Below, piece by piece: positions 1 through 6,062 of a stretch of 7,106 bases of DNA; the first letter of the stretch is position 1; each line of letters starts with the position of its first letter. The notes below the pieces were generated by a model. The model did no database searches. It was not told where the DNA came from and saw nothing but the letters and a program-made list of their open reading frames with translations. Made by a program: the position numbers and the translations under genes. This DNA is from JAVBQJ01 sp031549115 (GTDB lineage Bacteria; Verrucomicrobiota; Lentisphaeria; Victivallales; Victivallaceae). The stretch spans positions 1 to 7,106 of the forward strand of contig JAVBQJ010000064.1 of assembly GCA_031549115.1 (NCBI GenBank), read 5' to 3'.

Positions 1-116
1 GGCGAACATTAGACGATGGAACGCCGCACCAGCGGCGAACAACAGACGATGGAACGCCGCACCGGCGGCGAACAACAGACGATAGAACGCCGCACCGGCG
101 GCGAACATTAGACGAC
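1..116. repeat. 33-bp tandem repeat array, three full units and a partial fourth
   Basis: Units start at 1, 34, 67 and 100; the last breaks off after about 17 bases. Units differ at only a few bases: ATT or AAC after GGCGAAC, GATGG or GATAG in the middle, and CAGC or CGGC at the end. Every junction carries the inverted repeat CGCCGC-ACCR-GCGGCG (22-37, 55-70, 88-103), so the array would form evenly spaced 6-bp GC hairpins with four-base loops. The array begins at the window edge and probably extends leftward. The period is a multiple of three, but two frames contain stops (TAG at 10-12 and at 83-85) and the third ends at 120-122 after an arginine-rich, unnatural-looking peptide. I therefore read it as an intergenic minisatellite. 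Its function is unknown. Confidence 0.9.
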
Positions 117-148
117 AGATGATTTTGGCCGGTTACAGTCAAAAAATG

Positions 149-157
149 AGGAGGAGA
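149..157 (+). promoter_or_regulatory. ribosome binding site of nifU
   Basis: A strong purine-rich Shine-Dalgarno run, GAGGAGGAG, ends five bases before the ATG at 163 and fixes that start. No convincing -35/-10 pair is visible between the repeat array and this site, so the promoter may lie inside or left of the repeats. Confidence 0.8.
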
Positions 158-162
158 TATCG

Positions 163-1008
163 ATGTGGGATTACAATGAAAAAGTCATGGATCACTTTTT
201 GAATCCACGCAACGTCGGGGAAGTGGCCGATGCCGACGGCACCGGCGAGGTCGGCAACGTCAGTTGCGGCGACGCGCTGAAACTCACCTTCAAACTCGAT
301 GCCGCGGGGCGGATCGTCGACGCCAAATTCAAAACCTTCGGCTGTGCCAGCGCGATCGCGTCGAGTTCGGCCTTGACCGAACTGATCAAAGGCATGACCT
401 TGGATGAAGCCGCCAGGGTCACCAACAAGGATATCGTCAAATTGCTCGGCGAACTGCCGGAGGAGAAGCTGCATTGTTCGGTGATGGGGATGGAGGCGCT
501 GCAGGCCGCCATCGCCGATTACCGCGGCGAAAAGGTGGCGGAGGACGAGGGGCACGACGGAGAAATCATCTGCAAATGCTTCGGGATCACCGACCGCAAA
601 ATTCGCGACGTGGCCCGGCTCAACAACCTGCACCGCGCCGAAGAGGTCCGCAATTACTGCAAGGCCGGCGGCGGCTGCGGCGCCTGCCTGGACAGAATCC
701 AGCAGGAGTTGGATACGATGTGGCAGGAGGGGTCCGGAAAAGAGGCGGAAGCCGCGCCGGCATTCGATCAGCTTTCGATGGTGCAGCGGGTCTTCAAAGT
801 ACAGGAAGTGCTGGACAAGGAGATCAAGCCGCTGCTGGAAAAGGACGGCGGCAGCATTGAGCTGGTCGACCTGTCGGGACACAAAGTCACGGTGAAGCTG
901 CAGGGCCGCTGCGCCGGCTGCCCGGCCTCCGGCGTCACCCTCAAGCATACGGTCGAAGACAAATTGCGCGAGTTCGTCAGCCCTGAAATCGTCGTGGAAA
1001 GCGTGTGA
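163..1008 (+). CDS. nifU: NifU, three-domain Fe-S cluster assembly scaffold
   Basis: This is a 281-aa scaffold protein on which [Fe-S] clusters are built with sulfur from NifS and then handed to apo-proteins in the cytoplasm. Three domains are visible. Residues 1-125 are IscU-like, with scaffold cysteines C35 (in GNVSCGDAL, with D37), C61 (FGCASAIASS) and C105 (LHCSVMG). Residues about 134-180 are a BFD-type [2Fe-2S] domain with C137, C139, C172 and C175 (CKCFG and GGGCGAC). Residues about 205-281 are an Nfu domain with the CxxC pair C250/C253 (GRCAGCPAS). The first seven cysteines have the spacing known for nitrogen-fixation NifU, and the length is typical. The gene is followed four bases later by nifS. 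No nitrogenase gene is in view, and in some bacteria (for example epsilonproteobacteria) such a NifUS pair is the general cluster system, so a role in nitrogen fixation cannot be assumed. Confidence 0.96.
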   Translation: MWDYNEKVMDHFLNPRNVGEVADADGTGEVGNVSCGDALKLTFKLDAAGRIVDAKFKTFGCASAIASSSALTELIKGMTLDEAARVTNKDIVKLLGELPEEKLHCSVMGMEALQAAIADYRGEKVAEDEGHDGEIICKCFGITDRKIRDVARLNNLHRAEEVRNYCKAGGGCGACLDRIQQELDTMWQEGSGKEAEAAPAFDQLSMVQRVFKVQEVLDKEIKPLLEKDGGSIELVDLSGHKVTVKLQGRCAGCPASGVTLKHTVEDKLREFVSPEIVVESV

Positions 1009-1012
1009 CATC

Positions 1013-2194
1013 ATGAAGCAAGTCATCTATCTGGACAACAACGCCACAACGCAGGTGGATCCGGCCGTGTTCGAGGCGATGCGCCCGTTTTTCTGTGAAC
1101 GCTACGGCAACCCCTCCAGTATCCACGGTTTCGGCGGCCGGGTGGCCAAAGATGTCGAACATGCGCGTATTCAGGTCGCCGAATTGCTCGGCGCCACCCA
1201 CCGGAACGTGCACGGACACGCCAGCGAAGTGATCTTCACCAGCTGCGGCACGGAGAGCGATTCCGCCGCGGTCTGGAGCGCGCTTTTGAGTCAGCCGGAA
1301 CGCCGGAAGTTCGTCACCACCAAGGTGGAGCACCCGGCCATTCTGAATCTGGGCAAGGAGCTCACCCGGCGCGGCTACGAAATCGTCACCGTCGGCGTCG
1401 ACGAGCGCGGCCGCCTCAACTGGAGCGAATTGGAACAGGCCGTGGACAGCAATACCGCCCTGGTTTCGGCGATGTGGGCGAACAACGAAACCGGCACCAT
1501 TTTCCCGGTCCGGGACATCGCCCGGCTTGCCCACGAACGCGGCGCGCTCTTTCACACCGACGCCGTCCAGGCCGCCGGCAAAGTGCCGCTGGAGCTGGCC
1601 GAAAGCGGGATCGACTTCGCCAGCTTTTCCGGCCATAAGCTGCATGCGCCGAAGGGCGTCGGCATCCTGTACGTGCGCCGCGGCGTGCGCTTCCGCCCGT
1701 TTCTGGTCGGCGGCCACCAGGAAAACGGCCGGCGCGGCGGTACCGAAAACGTCGCCGGCATCATCGGCCTGGGCGCGGCCTGCGAAATCGCCCGGCGCCA
1801 TCTGCCGGAGGAAATTACCGCGACGGCGGCGTTGCGCGACCGGCTCGAAGCCGGCGTTCGCGCCGCCATTCCGAGCATCCGGATCAACGGCGACCTGGAA
1901 AACCGGCTGCCGAATACCAGCTCGATCAGCTTCGAATACATCGAGGGCGAATCGATTTTGATGCTGCTCGACCAGCTGGGCATCTGCGCTTCCAGCGGCA
2001 GTGCCTGTACTACCGGCAGCCTGGAACCGTCGCACGTGTTGCGGGCGATGGGGCTGCCGTATACGGCGGCGCACGGCACAGTCCGCTTCAGCTTCTCGCG
2101 TTTCAATACCGCGAAGGAGGTGGATTATCTGCTGCGGGAGCTGCCGCCGATTATCGAGAAACTGCGCAACATGTCGCCGTACTGGAAAGGGTAA
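1013..2194 (+). CDS. nifS: NifS-type cysteine desulfurase
   Basis: This is a 393-aa PLP enzyme that converts L-cysteine to L-alanine and leaves a persulfide for cluster building on NifU. The class V aminotransferase fold shows YLDNNATT at the N-terminus, TSCGTESD at about 76-83, VEHPAI with the cofactor-stacking H107, and HTDAVQAAGK with D183 and Q186. SGHKLHAPKG follows, with K209 as the PLP lysine. The mobile loop SSGSACTTGSLEPSHVL carries the catalytic C332. GGQE-type and RGGTEN motifs are present (GGHQENGRRGGTEN, 233-246). Length is normal and nothing is missing. The ATG lies four bases after the nifU stop, and the Shine-Dalgarno is weak (GTGGAAAG inside the nifU end), which suggests translational coupling. 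The sequence is closer to the NifS than the IscS style because of its TSCGTESD block and its NifU partner. I am sure of the desulfurase call and fairly sure of the NifS naming. Confidence 0.96.
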   Translation: MKQVIYLDNNATTQVDPAVFEAMRPFFCERYGNPSSIHGFGGRVAKDVEHARIQVAELLGATHRNVHGHASEVIFTSCGTESDSAAVWSALLSQPERRKFVTTKVEHPAILNLGKELTRRGYEIVTVGVDERGRLNWSELEQAVDSNTALVSAMWANNETGTIFPVRDIARLAHERGALFHTDAVQAAGKVPLELAESGIDFASFSGHKLHAPKGVGILYVRRGVRFRPFLVGGHQENGRRGGTENVAGIIGLGAACEIARRHLPEEITATAALRDRLEAGVRAAIPSIRINGDLENRLPNTSSISFEYIEGESILMLLDQLGICASSGSACTTGSLEPSHVLRAMGLPYTAAHGTVRFSFSRFNTAKEVDYLLRELPPIIEKLRNMSPYWKG

Positions 2195-2198
2195 ATCC

Positions 2199-2477
2199 AT
2201 GGATAGCGAAGGGTTGGGAGAGGATAAGAAGCTGACGTTTCCGCTGCCGTGGCAGTACCGGATCGTCGCGGAAGCCGAAGCTCCGGGTTTGGAGGAGGCG
2301 CTGCGCTCGGTATTTGCCGCCGGGGGAATTCCCGAAGCGGTGATTACGCCGACGCAGGCGTCGAGCACCGGAAAATACCAGAGCTATTCCGTCCATGTCG
2401 AGTTTCAGAGCGAGGCGCAGATGCGAGCGCTGGACGCCGCTCTGGCTGTGGTGCCGGGGGTGAAATTCATCCTCTGA
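2199..2477 (+). CDS. DUF493 / YbeD-like small protein
   Basis: This 92-aa protein starts at an ATG four bases after the nifS stop; its ribosome binding site GGAAAGGG (2184-2191) overlaps the end of nifS. The pattern is that of the DUF493 (YbeD) family, a small ferredoxin-like alpha/beta fold: a hydrophobic FPLPWQYRIVAEA strand, a helix, then ITPTQASSTGKYQSYSVHV, where the S-x-x-GKYxSxSV core is the family hallmark, a QMRALDAAL helix, and a final strand ending GVKFIL. Length is typical. E. coli YbeD is encoded next to the lipoate gene lipB, and its role is poorly defined. Placement behind nifUS suggests a link to Fe-S or lipoate metabolism, but that is inference. The frame also runs open upstream, antiparallel to no other gene and wholly inside nifS, so the ATG at 2199 is the sensible start. 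Confidence 0.85.
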   Translation: MDSEGLGEDKKLTFPLPWQYRIVAEAEAPGLEEALRSVFAAGGIPEAVITPTQASSTGKYQSYSVHVEFQSEAQMRALDAALAVVPGVKFIL

Positions 2478-2704
2478 TTTGCTCTGAAAATGGGGCGGGG
2501 TGGATTTTTTTTGAAAAAAAGTCATTTTTTTGATTTTTTTTCTCAACTGATACGGAAAAAAATTTGACATTGCTTTTTTAGGTGCTAAGTTTTTGAAGTG
2601 ACGGGGTCTGACTTAATGTCCCCAGGGGCTGCTTTTACGGCGGCAATACTTTGACAGAAGTTTATATAATAAATCCGGAATCCGGGGTATAACAGGAGAG
2701 ACTG
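2478..2704. other. AT-rich intergenic gap with T-tracts and an imperfect GGGGTC/GTCCCC inverted repeat
   Basis: No gene is seen in these 227 bases. The left half (2504-2580) is a run of T- and A-tracts, including an A7-GTCA-T7 foldback at 2514-2531. It could end transcription of the nifUS operon but lacks a GC stem, so the terminator is not proven. Two TTGACA hexamers occur, at 2564-2569 and 2651-2656. The first has TAAGTT 16 bases downstream, a poor -10. At 2603-2623 GGGGTC and GTCCCC flank a nine-base loop with one mismatch in the stem. The right half holds a perfect TATAAT at 2665-2670. Confidence 0.6.
2665..2670 (+). promoter_or_regulatory. candidate -10 element for the 2705 gene cluster
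   Basis: A perfect TATAAT lies 34 bases before the ATG at 2705 and would start a leader of about 28 bases. A TTGACA sits only eight bases upstream (2651-2656), too close to be its -35. The correctly spaced hexamer, GGCAAT at 2642-2647, is a poor match. It is plausible as a promoter core but not firm. Confidence 0.4.
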
Positions 2705-3925
2705 ATGAAAGTTCTGAACGTGGTGTTGAGTGTCCTCATCCTTCTGCTGGCGGTCGCGTCCGCCGTATTTGCGTTCTTCTTGTTCGAGAAGCGCGAGCAG
2801 ATGACGGAAGGCTGGAAGAAGATGTCGGAGACGATTTACCAGACCGCAATGAAGCTGGACAAGGATTCGGGCACGACAGTGGCTTCGGAACTGACGGTGG
2901 AGAAGCTTTCCCATTTGAATTACCAGCAGATGCTCAGCTTGCTGGGCAAGTTGCCGCAGCAGGCCGGGCAAATCGTGGATGAGCGTAACGCCCTCGGGCA
3001 ATCGCTCCTCGCGGTGGCACAGACCGTGCGTATGCAGAATGTCCCGCAATTCGACGCGTTGACCAAGGTCGATAGTTCGATGGCGGCGCAGACCGCGATC
3101 GTCGATCAGGTGAACCGTTACAAGAATCAGTCCGACGATATCAATGCCAAGGTGGCGCAGGCCGCGGGCCGGATGCAGGCCAAGGTGACGGCGGCGGAGT
3201 TGGCTTCGAGCGATTACAACAGCGCTTTCAGCCGTTTCTTCCAGCGCATCGACGAGGTCAACAAGCAGGTGAAGGATTTCCAGGCCAAGTCCGAGCAGAT
3301 CGCCAGCGCGATCGGCGCGCCGGGCGGCAAGATCGACGAAGCGAACTATGCGGCGAGCCTGGATCAGATTCTGCAGCGCGGTTTGGCGCTGAAGCATGAT
3401 TACGACACCGCGATTTCCGATATCCGCGGGCGTGACAAGCAGATTGCCGATTATATGGACGAGGTCAAGGGCCTGAACCTGAAGATCGAAGAACTGAATG
3501 TGACGATGGATCAGAAGAACGATGAAATCCAGCGTTTGGTCCAGGTGATCGACCCGGCTTCCGGCGGCAAGAAGCCGGATATCTGGGAACCGGGCGCGTT
3601 GGAAGCGCGCAAAGTGCTTCAGGGCCGCGTGCTCGAAGTCAACGACAAGTTCGGTGTGATCGTCGTGGATCTGGGCAAGAATACCCGGGTGAAGCAGCTG
3701 GTCGGCCGTAACCGGGTCGATGTCAATCCGGAAATTCCGGTGGGCGCGACGATGATGGTGGTGCGTGACTTCGCCGAGAAGCCGCGGTACATCGGCCAGG
3801 TCAAGCTGGTGCGGGTGGAGGACAATTGCTCGGTGGCTGAATTGCTCGGCGATAAAGAGCAGAAGGTCAGGGTTGGCGATACGGTCGTGTTCTCGGACAG
3901 TGATCTGGCCGCGTTGGTTCGCTGA
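2705..3925 (+). CDS. membrane-anchored coiled-coil protein with C-terminal beta domain, function unknown
   Basis: This is a 406-aa protein that I do not recognise by name. The ATG is preceded by AGGAG (2693-2697, inside AACAGGAGAG). Residues 4-27 form one strong hydrophobic segment followed by FEKREQ, so it is an inner-membrane anchor or uncleaved signal with the rest probably periplasmic. Residues about 60-200 are helical, polar and rich in A, Q, D and K. Residues about 222-282 have clear heptad-like spacing (IADYMDEVKGLNLKIEELN), suggesting a coiled coil. After a GGKKPDIWEPG linker, residues about 303-398 look like a beta-rich domain: GRVLEVNDKFGVIVVDLG, then PVGATMMVVRD, YIGQVKLVRVED and VRVGDTVVF. 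The strand pattern resembles the small barrel modules at the C-terminus of some envelope or flagellar accessory proteins, but I cannot name a family. It heads a cluster with a membrane peptide and a lipoprotein, so an envelope structural role is the best guess. Confidence 0.85.
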   Translation: MKVLNVVLSVLILLLAVASAVFAFFLFEKREQMTEGWKKMSETIYQTAMKLDKDSGTTVASELTVEKLSHLNYQQMLSLLGKLPQQAGQIVDERNALGQSLLAVAQTVRMQNVPQFDALTKVDSSMAAQTAIVDQVNRYKNQSDDINAKVAQAAGRMQAKVTAAELASSDYNSAFSRFFQRIDEVNKQVKDFQAKSEQIASAIGAPGGKIDEANYAASLDQILQRGLALKHDYDTAISDIRGRDKQIADYMDEVKGLNLKIEELNVTMDQKNDEIQRLVQVIDPASGGKKPDIWEPGALEARKVLQGRVLEVNDKFGVIVVDLGKNTRVKQLVGRNRVDVNPEIPVGATMMVVRDFAEKPRYIGQVKLVRVEDNCSVAELLGDKEQKVRVGDTVVFSDSDLAALVR

Positions 3926-3945
3926 ACCGGAAAGGGTGGCAGGAG

Positions 3946-4080
3946 ATGTTTAATTCCAATCTTTTCACAGTCATCATGGTGCTGACGGCGTTGGCATTGC
4001 TTGCACTGGTTTGCTTTCAGGGAATGGAAATGCAGCAATATGAGTTATTCGACGCGCTTAAGACCAGGTTTTTCGGATAA
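3946..4080 (+). CDS. 44-aa single-span membrane peptide
   Basis: This small gene starts 20 bases after the coiled-coil gene. The frame gives an N-terminal MFNSNLF, then a hydrophobic span at about residues 6-24 (TVIMVLTALALLALVCF), then a polar tail ending in KTRFFG, with TAA at 4078-4080. An AGGAG directly abuts the ATG, which is too close for ideal use; AAAGGGTGG at 3931-3939 is better spaced. The composition, a clean transmembrane helix with a short charged tail, is more convincing than a chance frame. Its 3' end overlaps the next gene by 41 bases in another frame. I do not recognise a family. It could be a small subunit or stabiliser of the neighbouring membrane protein, which is inference only. 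Confidence 0.6.
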   Translation: MFNSNLFTVIMVLTALALLALVCFQGMEMQQYELFDALKTRFFG

Positions 4081-4246
4081 TCCGACAAACGGATGGTTGC
4101 GGCTGGGATGGATGGCGGCGGCGGCGTTTCTGCTCCTGGGGATTCTCGCGGGATGTACGGAGTATGAGCGTCGCGGCGTGAGTCCGTTACCGCAGAATCG
4201 GCCGTCTTCATGGGAGATGCAGCCATTCGGCCAGATTCACATGTAA
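4040..4246 (+). CDS. small lipoprotein
   Basis: This is a 68-aa protein with a perfect lipobox, FLLLGILAGC, so C39 should be lipidated and the mature part is only about 30 residues (CTEYERRGVSPLPQNR, then a W-containing tail ending in QIHM). With the ATG at 4040 the n-region is unusually long (about 24 residues, with R6, R8 and R21), and the gene overlaps the 44-aa gene by 41 bases. An in-frame ATG at 4112, with GGGATGG just upstream, would give a short signal with no positive charge, so I prefer 4040. An earlier in-frame ATG at 4001 has no visible ribosome site. The mature peptide is proline- and arginine-rich and has no recognisable domain. It probably sits in the outer membrane or at the cell surface. 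A strong terminator follows. Confidence 0.72.
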   Translation: MSYSTRLRPGFSDNPTNGWLRLGWMAAAAFLLLGILAGCTEYERRGVSPLPQNRPSSWEMQPFGQIHM

Positions 4247-4271
4247 GCCGGAGCGAAGAGCGGAAGAAACG

Positions 4272-4299
4272 GGACGGACAGCAATGTCCGTCCTTTTTT
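4272..4299 (+). terminator. rho-independent terminator of the envelope cluster
   Basis: A perfect 9-bp stem GGACGGACA / TGTCCGTCC closes a GCAA tetraloop (GNRA type) and is followed directly by six T. It lies 25 bases after the lipoprotein stop and separates the cluster from the methyltransferase gene. Confidence 0.95.
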
Positions 4300-4346
4300 A
4301 ATTTGAAGAGAATGCCGGGAATTTTGACAGGAAGAGAGGATTCCAA

Positions 4347-5564
4347 GTGACCAAACACGATTTTTACCAGTTGCTGAGCGAACGGATTGTCATTCTGGAT
4401 GGGGCCACCGGAACCGAACTGATGCGTCACGGCATGCCCTCCGGCGTCTGTCCGGAGCAGTGGGTCCTGGAACACCCGGAAGCTCTCACTGCAGTGCAGT
4501 CCGGCTACCGCAGCGCCGGCAGCGATATTGTTTACGTGCCGAGCTTCGGCGCCAACCGCTGCAAGCTGGCCGAATATGGTCTGGATGGGGAGGCGCGCGA
4601 TATCAATTGCCGTCTGGCGCGTTTGAGCCGGCAGAGTGCCGATGGTGCCTGGTGCTTCGGGGATATTGCTCCGACCGGGCAATTTCTGGCGCCGATGGGG
4701 ATGCTGAATCTCAATGATCTGGTCGATATCTACCGGGAGCAGATTGCCGGATTGGCGGCCGGCGGCGTGGACGGTCTGGTGATTGAAACGATGATGGACC
4801 TTGGCGAGGTCCGGGGCGCGTTGATCGCGGCCCGGTTGGAGGCGCCGGAGCTGCCGGTGATTGTCACGATGACCTTCGATGCCAACGGCCGCACCATGAC
4901 GGGGGTATTGCCGGAGGCGGCATTGGTGACGGTGCAGAATCTGGGTGCGGATGCGTTCGGCTGCAATTGCTCCACCGGGCCGGAGGCGATGGTGAAAATT
5001 CTGGAGCGGCTGCGCCCGTATGCCTGCATTCCGATCGGGGCCAAGCCGAATGCCGGGATGCCGGAGATCACCAACGAAGGACGTACCGTGTTTCCGTTGC
5101 AGCCGAAGGCCTTTGCCGAGTGGGTGAAGCCGCTGCATGCCGCGGGGGCGAATTTTCTCGGCGGCTGTTGCGGCACTACGCCGGAACATATTGCTGCTGT
5201 GGCGTGCGCCGCCGGCGGGTTGAAGCCGTTGCCGCCGGCGGGTTTGAAAGAGCGCGTCGATGTGGTGGCGTCGCCGCGTCAGGTGGTTGTCCTGACCGAT
5301 GCGATCCGGCGGGATCCGGGTTCCTGTTTGAATACCGAGCTGACGGGAGCCGTCGATTGTGAAGCGGCGGCGGAAACCGCGCAACTGGCCGGCATCGGCG
5401 ACGAGCGGCCGCCGTTGATCGTGCCGGAGAGTTTTGCCGCGCTGGAATCGGCGCTGGCGGTCTATCCGGGGCGGATGCTGGTGAATCTGGCAAGACTGCC
5501 GGAACCGGACCGTCACCGGGGCGAAAAAGCGGCGGCCTTTTTTGGTGCCGTGACTTGCAATTGA
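4347..5564 (+). CDS. homocysteine S-methyltransferase, MetH N-terminal type with degenerate tail
   Basis: This 405-aa protein has a GTG start; GAGAGGA at 4334-4340, six bases upstream, supports it. Residues 10-290 form the zinc-dependent homocysteine methyltransferase barrel: LDGATGTEL at 17-25, PSFGANRCKL at 65-74, GDIAPTGQF at 105-113, and VIETMMDLGE at 145-154. The zinc ligands are C208 (GCNCSTGP) and C274/C275 (GGCCGTTPEHI), matching the three cysteines of MetH and BHMT. It should move a methyl group to homocysteine to make methionine. Standalone enzymes are near 300 residues, so about 100 residues are extra. The segment 309-405 (VVVLTDAI..., then PESFAALESALAVYPGRMLVN and AAAFFGAVTC) recalls a shortened pterin-binding barrel, the second MetH module. 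No cobalamin module follows; the gene stops before tmRNA. The methyl donor is therefore unclear: a split MetH with partner subunits elsewhere, or a methylated thiol or betaine user. Confidence 0.88.
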   Translation: MTKHDFYQLLSERIVILDGATGTELMRHGMPSGVCPEQWVLEHPEALTAVQSGYRSAGSDIVYVPSFGANRCKLAEYGLDGEARDINCRLARLSRQSADGAWCFGDIAPTGQFLAPMGMLNLNDLVDIYREQIAGLAAGGVDGLVIETMMDLGEVRGALIAARLEAPELPVIVTMTFDANGRTMTGVLPEAALVTVQNLGADAFGCNCSTGPEAMVKILERLRPYACIPIGAKPNAGMPEITNEGRTVFPLQPKAFAEWVKPLHAAGANFLGGCCGTTPEHIAAVACAAGGLKPLPPAGLKERVDVVASPRQVVVLTDAIRRDPGSCLNTELTGAVDCEAAAETAQLAGIGDERPPLIVPESFAALESALAVYPGRMLVNLARLPEPDRHRGEKAAAFFGAVTCN

Positions 5565-5582
5565 GCCGAAGTGGATTATATT
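5555..5582 (+). promoter_or_regulatory. candidate promoter for the tmRNA precursor
   Basis: TTGCAA (5555-5560) and TATATT (5577-5582) are separated by 16 bases. The -35 overlaps the end of the methyltransferase gene. Transcription would start near 5589, giving a leader of about 46 bases to be removed by RNase P, as is usual for tmRNA. No better promoter lies nearer to 5636. Confidence 0.5.
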
Positions 5583-5589
5583 GATGGTT

Positions 5590-5613
5590 GGTCCGCCATG
5601 CGGATGGCGGGCC
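5590..5613 (+). terminator. 10-bp hairpin between methyltransferase gene and tmRNA
   Basis: GGTCCGCCAT and ATGGCGGGCC pair (one G-U wobble) around a GCGG loop. The following bases, GGTTGTTTGG, are only partly T-rich, so this is either a weak terminator for the methyltransferase gene or a leader hairpin of the tmRNA precursor. The predicted start site near 5589 falls right at its foot. Confidence 0.5.
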
Positions 5614-5635
5614 GGTTGTTTGGAAAAAATGAACT

Positions 5636-5990
5636 GGGGGTGTTCCGGATTCGACTGATAGGGTTCGGGGCAGACAGCAGGTCGAGGATGATCGTTGGCC
5701 TCGTTAATCATCGATTGAACACATAACTGCGAACGAAGAGTACGCACTGGCTGCTTAAGCTCAGCCACGTCTCCGCCCTGACGGACGCTAGGGGGCCGGA
5801 GGCGTCATGCAGCGCCCTGGCGCATGGGGCAGGTGATCCGCCCGATGCGCGAGACCTTGGATTACTAGTCTGGAAGCTGGCCTGACGGTCGGCATGTGGA
5901 AGGACGATAAACCTCAATGACCGAATAAGCCTGTAGACGTTTGCACTAGACGTTATCAACACGCGGGTTCAACTCCCGCCACCTCCACCA
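5636..5990 (+). ncRNA. ssrA: transfer-messenger RNA (tmRNA)
   Basis: This is a one-piece tmRNA of about 355 nt, which rescues stalled ribosomes together with SmpB and tags the unfinished protein for degradation. The 5' end GGGGGTG pairs with CACCTCC before A-CCA (7-bp acceptor stem with one G-U), and the CCA is encoded. The hallmark GGATTCGAC sits at 5647-5655, and the T arm is GCGGG-TTCAACT-CCCGC near the 3' end. The resume codon is GCG at 5729, preceded by TAACT in the place where E. coli has TAGTC. The reading frame then gives ANEEYALAA followed by TAA (5756-5758), a tag with the expected ALAA protease-recognition end, preceded in the product by the alanine carried on the tRNA part. Its 3' end is a classic integrase target, and a recombinase gene follows. 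Confidence 0.97.
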
Positions 5991-6003
5991 TTTTTAGTTC
6001 AAA

Positions 6004-6043
6004 AAACCTCGGAAAGGTGCCATAAAGTACCGTTTCGAGGTTT
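6004..6043 (+). terminator. hairpin terminator behind tmRNA
   Basis: AAACCTCG (6004-6011) pairs perfectly with CGAGGTTT (6036-6043). Inside it AAAGGT (6013-6018) pairs with ACC and TTT, with one bulged G on each side (6012 and 6032). A pyrimidine-rich CTTTCTGTTC follows. It lies 13 bases after the tmRNA CCA and very probably ends the tmRNA transcript. If an element is inserted at the CCA end, this hairpin lies on the element side. Confidence 0.75.
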
Positions 6044-6062
6044 CTTTCTGTTCAAACCGCGC

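Noticed and set aside
1..116. CRISPR array
   Set aside because: Units are contiguous with no unique spacers between repeats.
1..122. C-terminal end of a repeat protein entering from the left
   Set aside because: Possible in frame 2 (stop at 83) or 3 (stop at 120), but the peptides are R/T/N-rich without any known repeat pattern; left as unproven.
139..1026. 295-aa minus-strand open frame opposite nifU
   Set aside because: It is a mirror of nifU, whose cysteine pattern proves the plus strand.
977..2368. Long minus-strand open frame (463 aa) opposite nifS
   Set aside because: It is antisense to a full, motif-complete nifS; the composition (A, G, R, H, D rich) is typical of a mirror frame in GC-rich DNA.
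2651..2670. TTGACA and TATAAT as one promoter
   Set aside because: The spacer is only eight bases.
2585..3397. 270-aa minus-strand frame opposite the coiled-coil gene
   Set aside because: L/R/H-rich shadow; the plus strand has a start signal, a membrane span and heptads.
4324..4329. TTGACA as -35 for the methyltransferase gene
   Set aside because: Its -10 would fall at about the GTG start or inside the coding region.
4017..5768. 583-aa minus-strand open frame opposite the methyltransferase and tmRNA
   Set aside because: It covers a well-supported gene and an RNA gene on the other strand, is R/H/Q/P-rich with no domain, and arises from codon bias.
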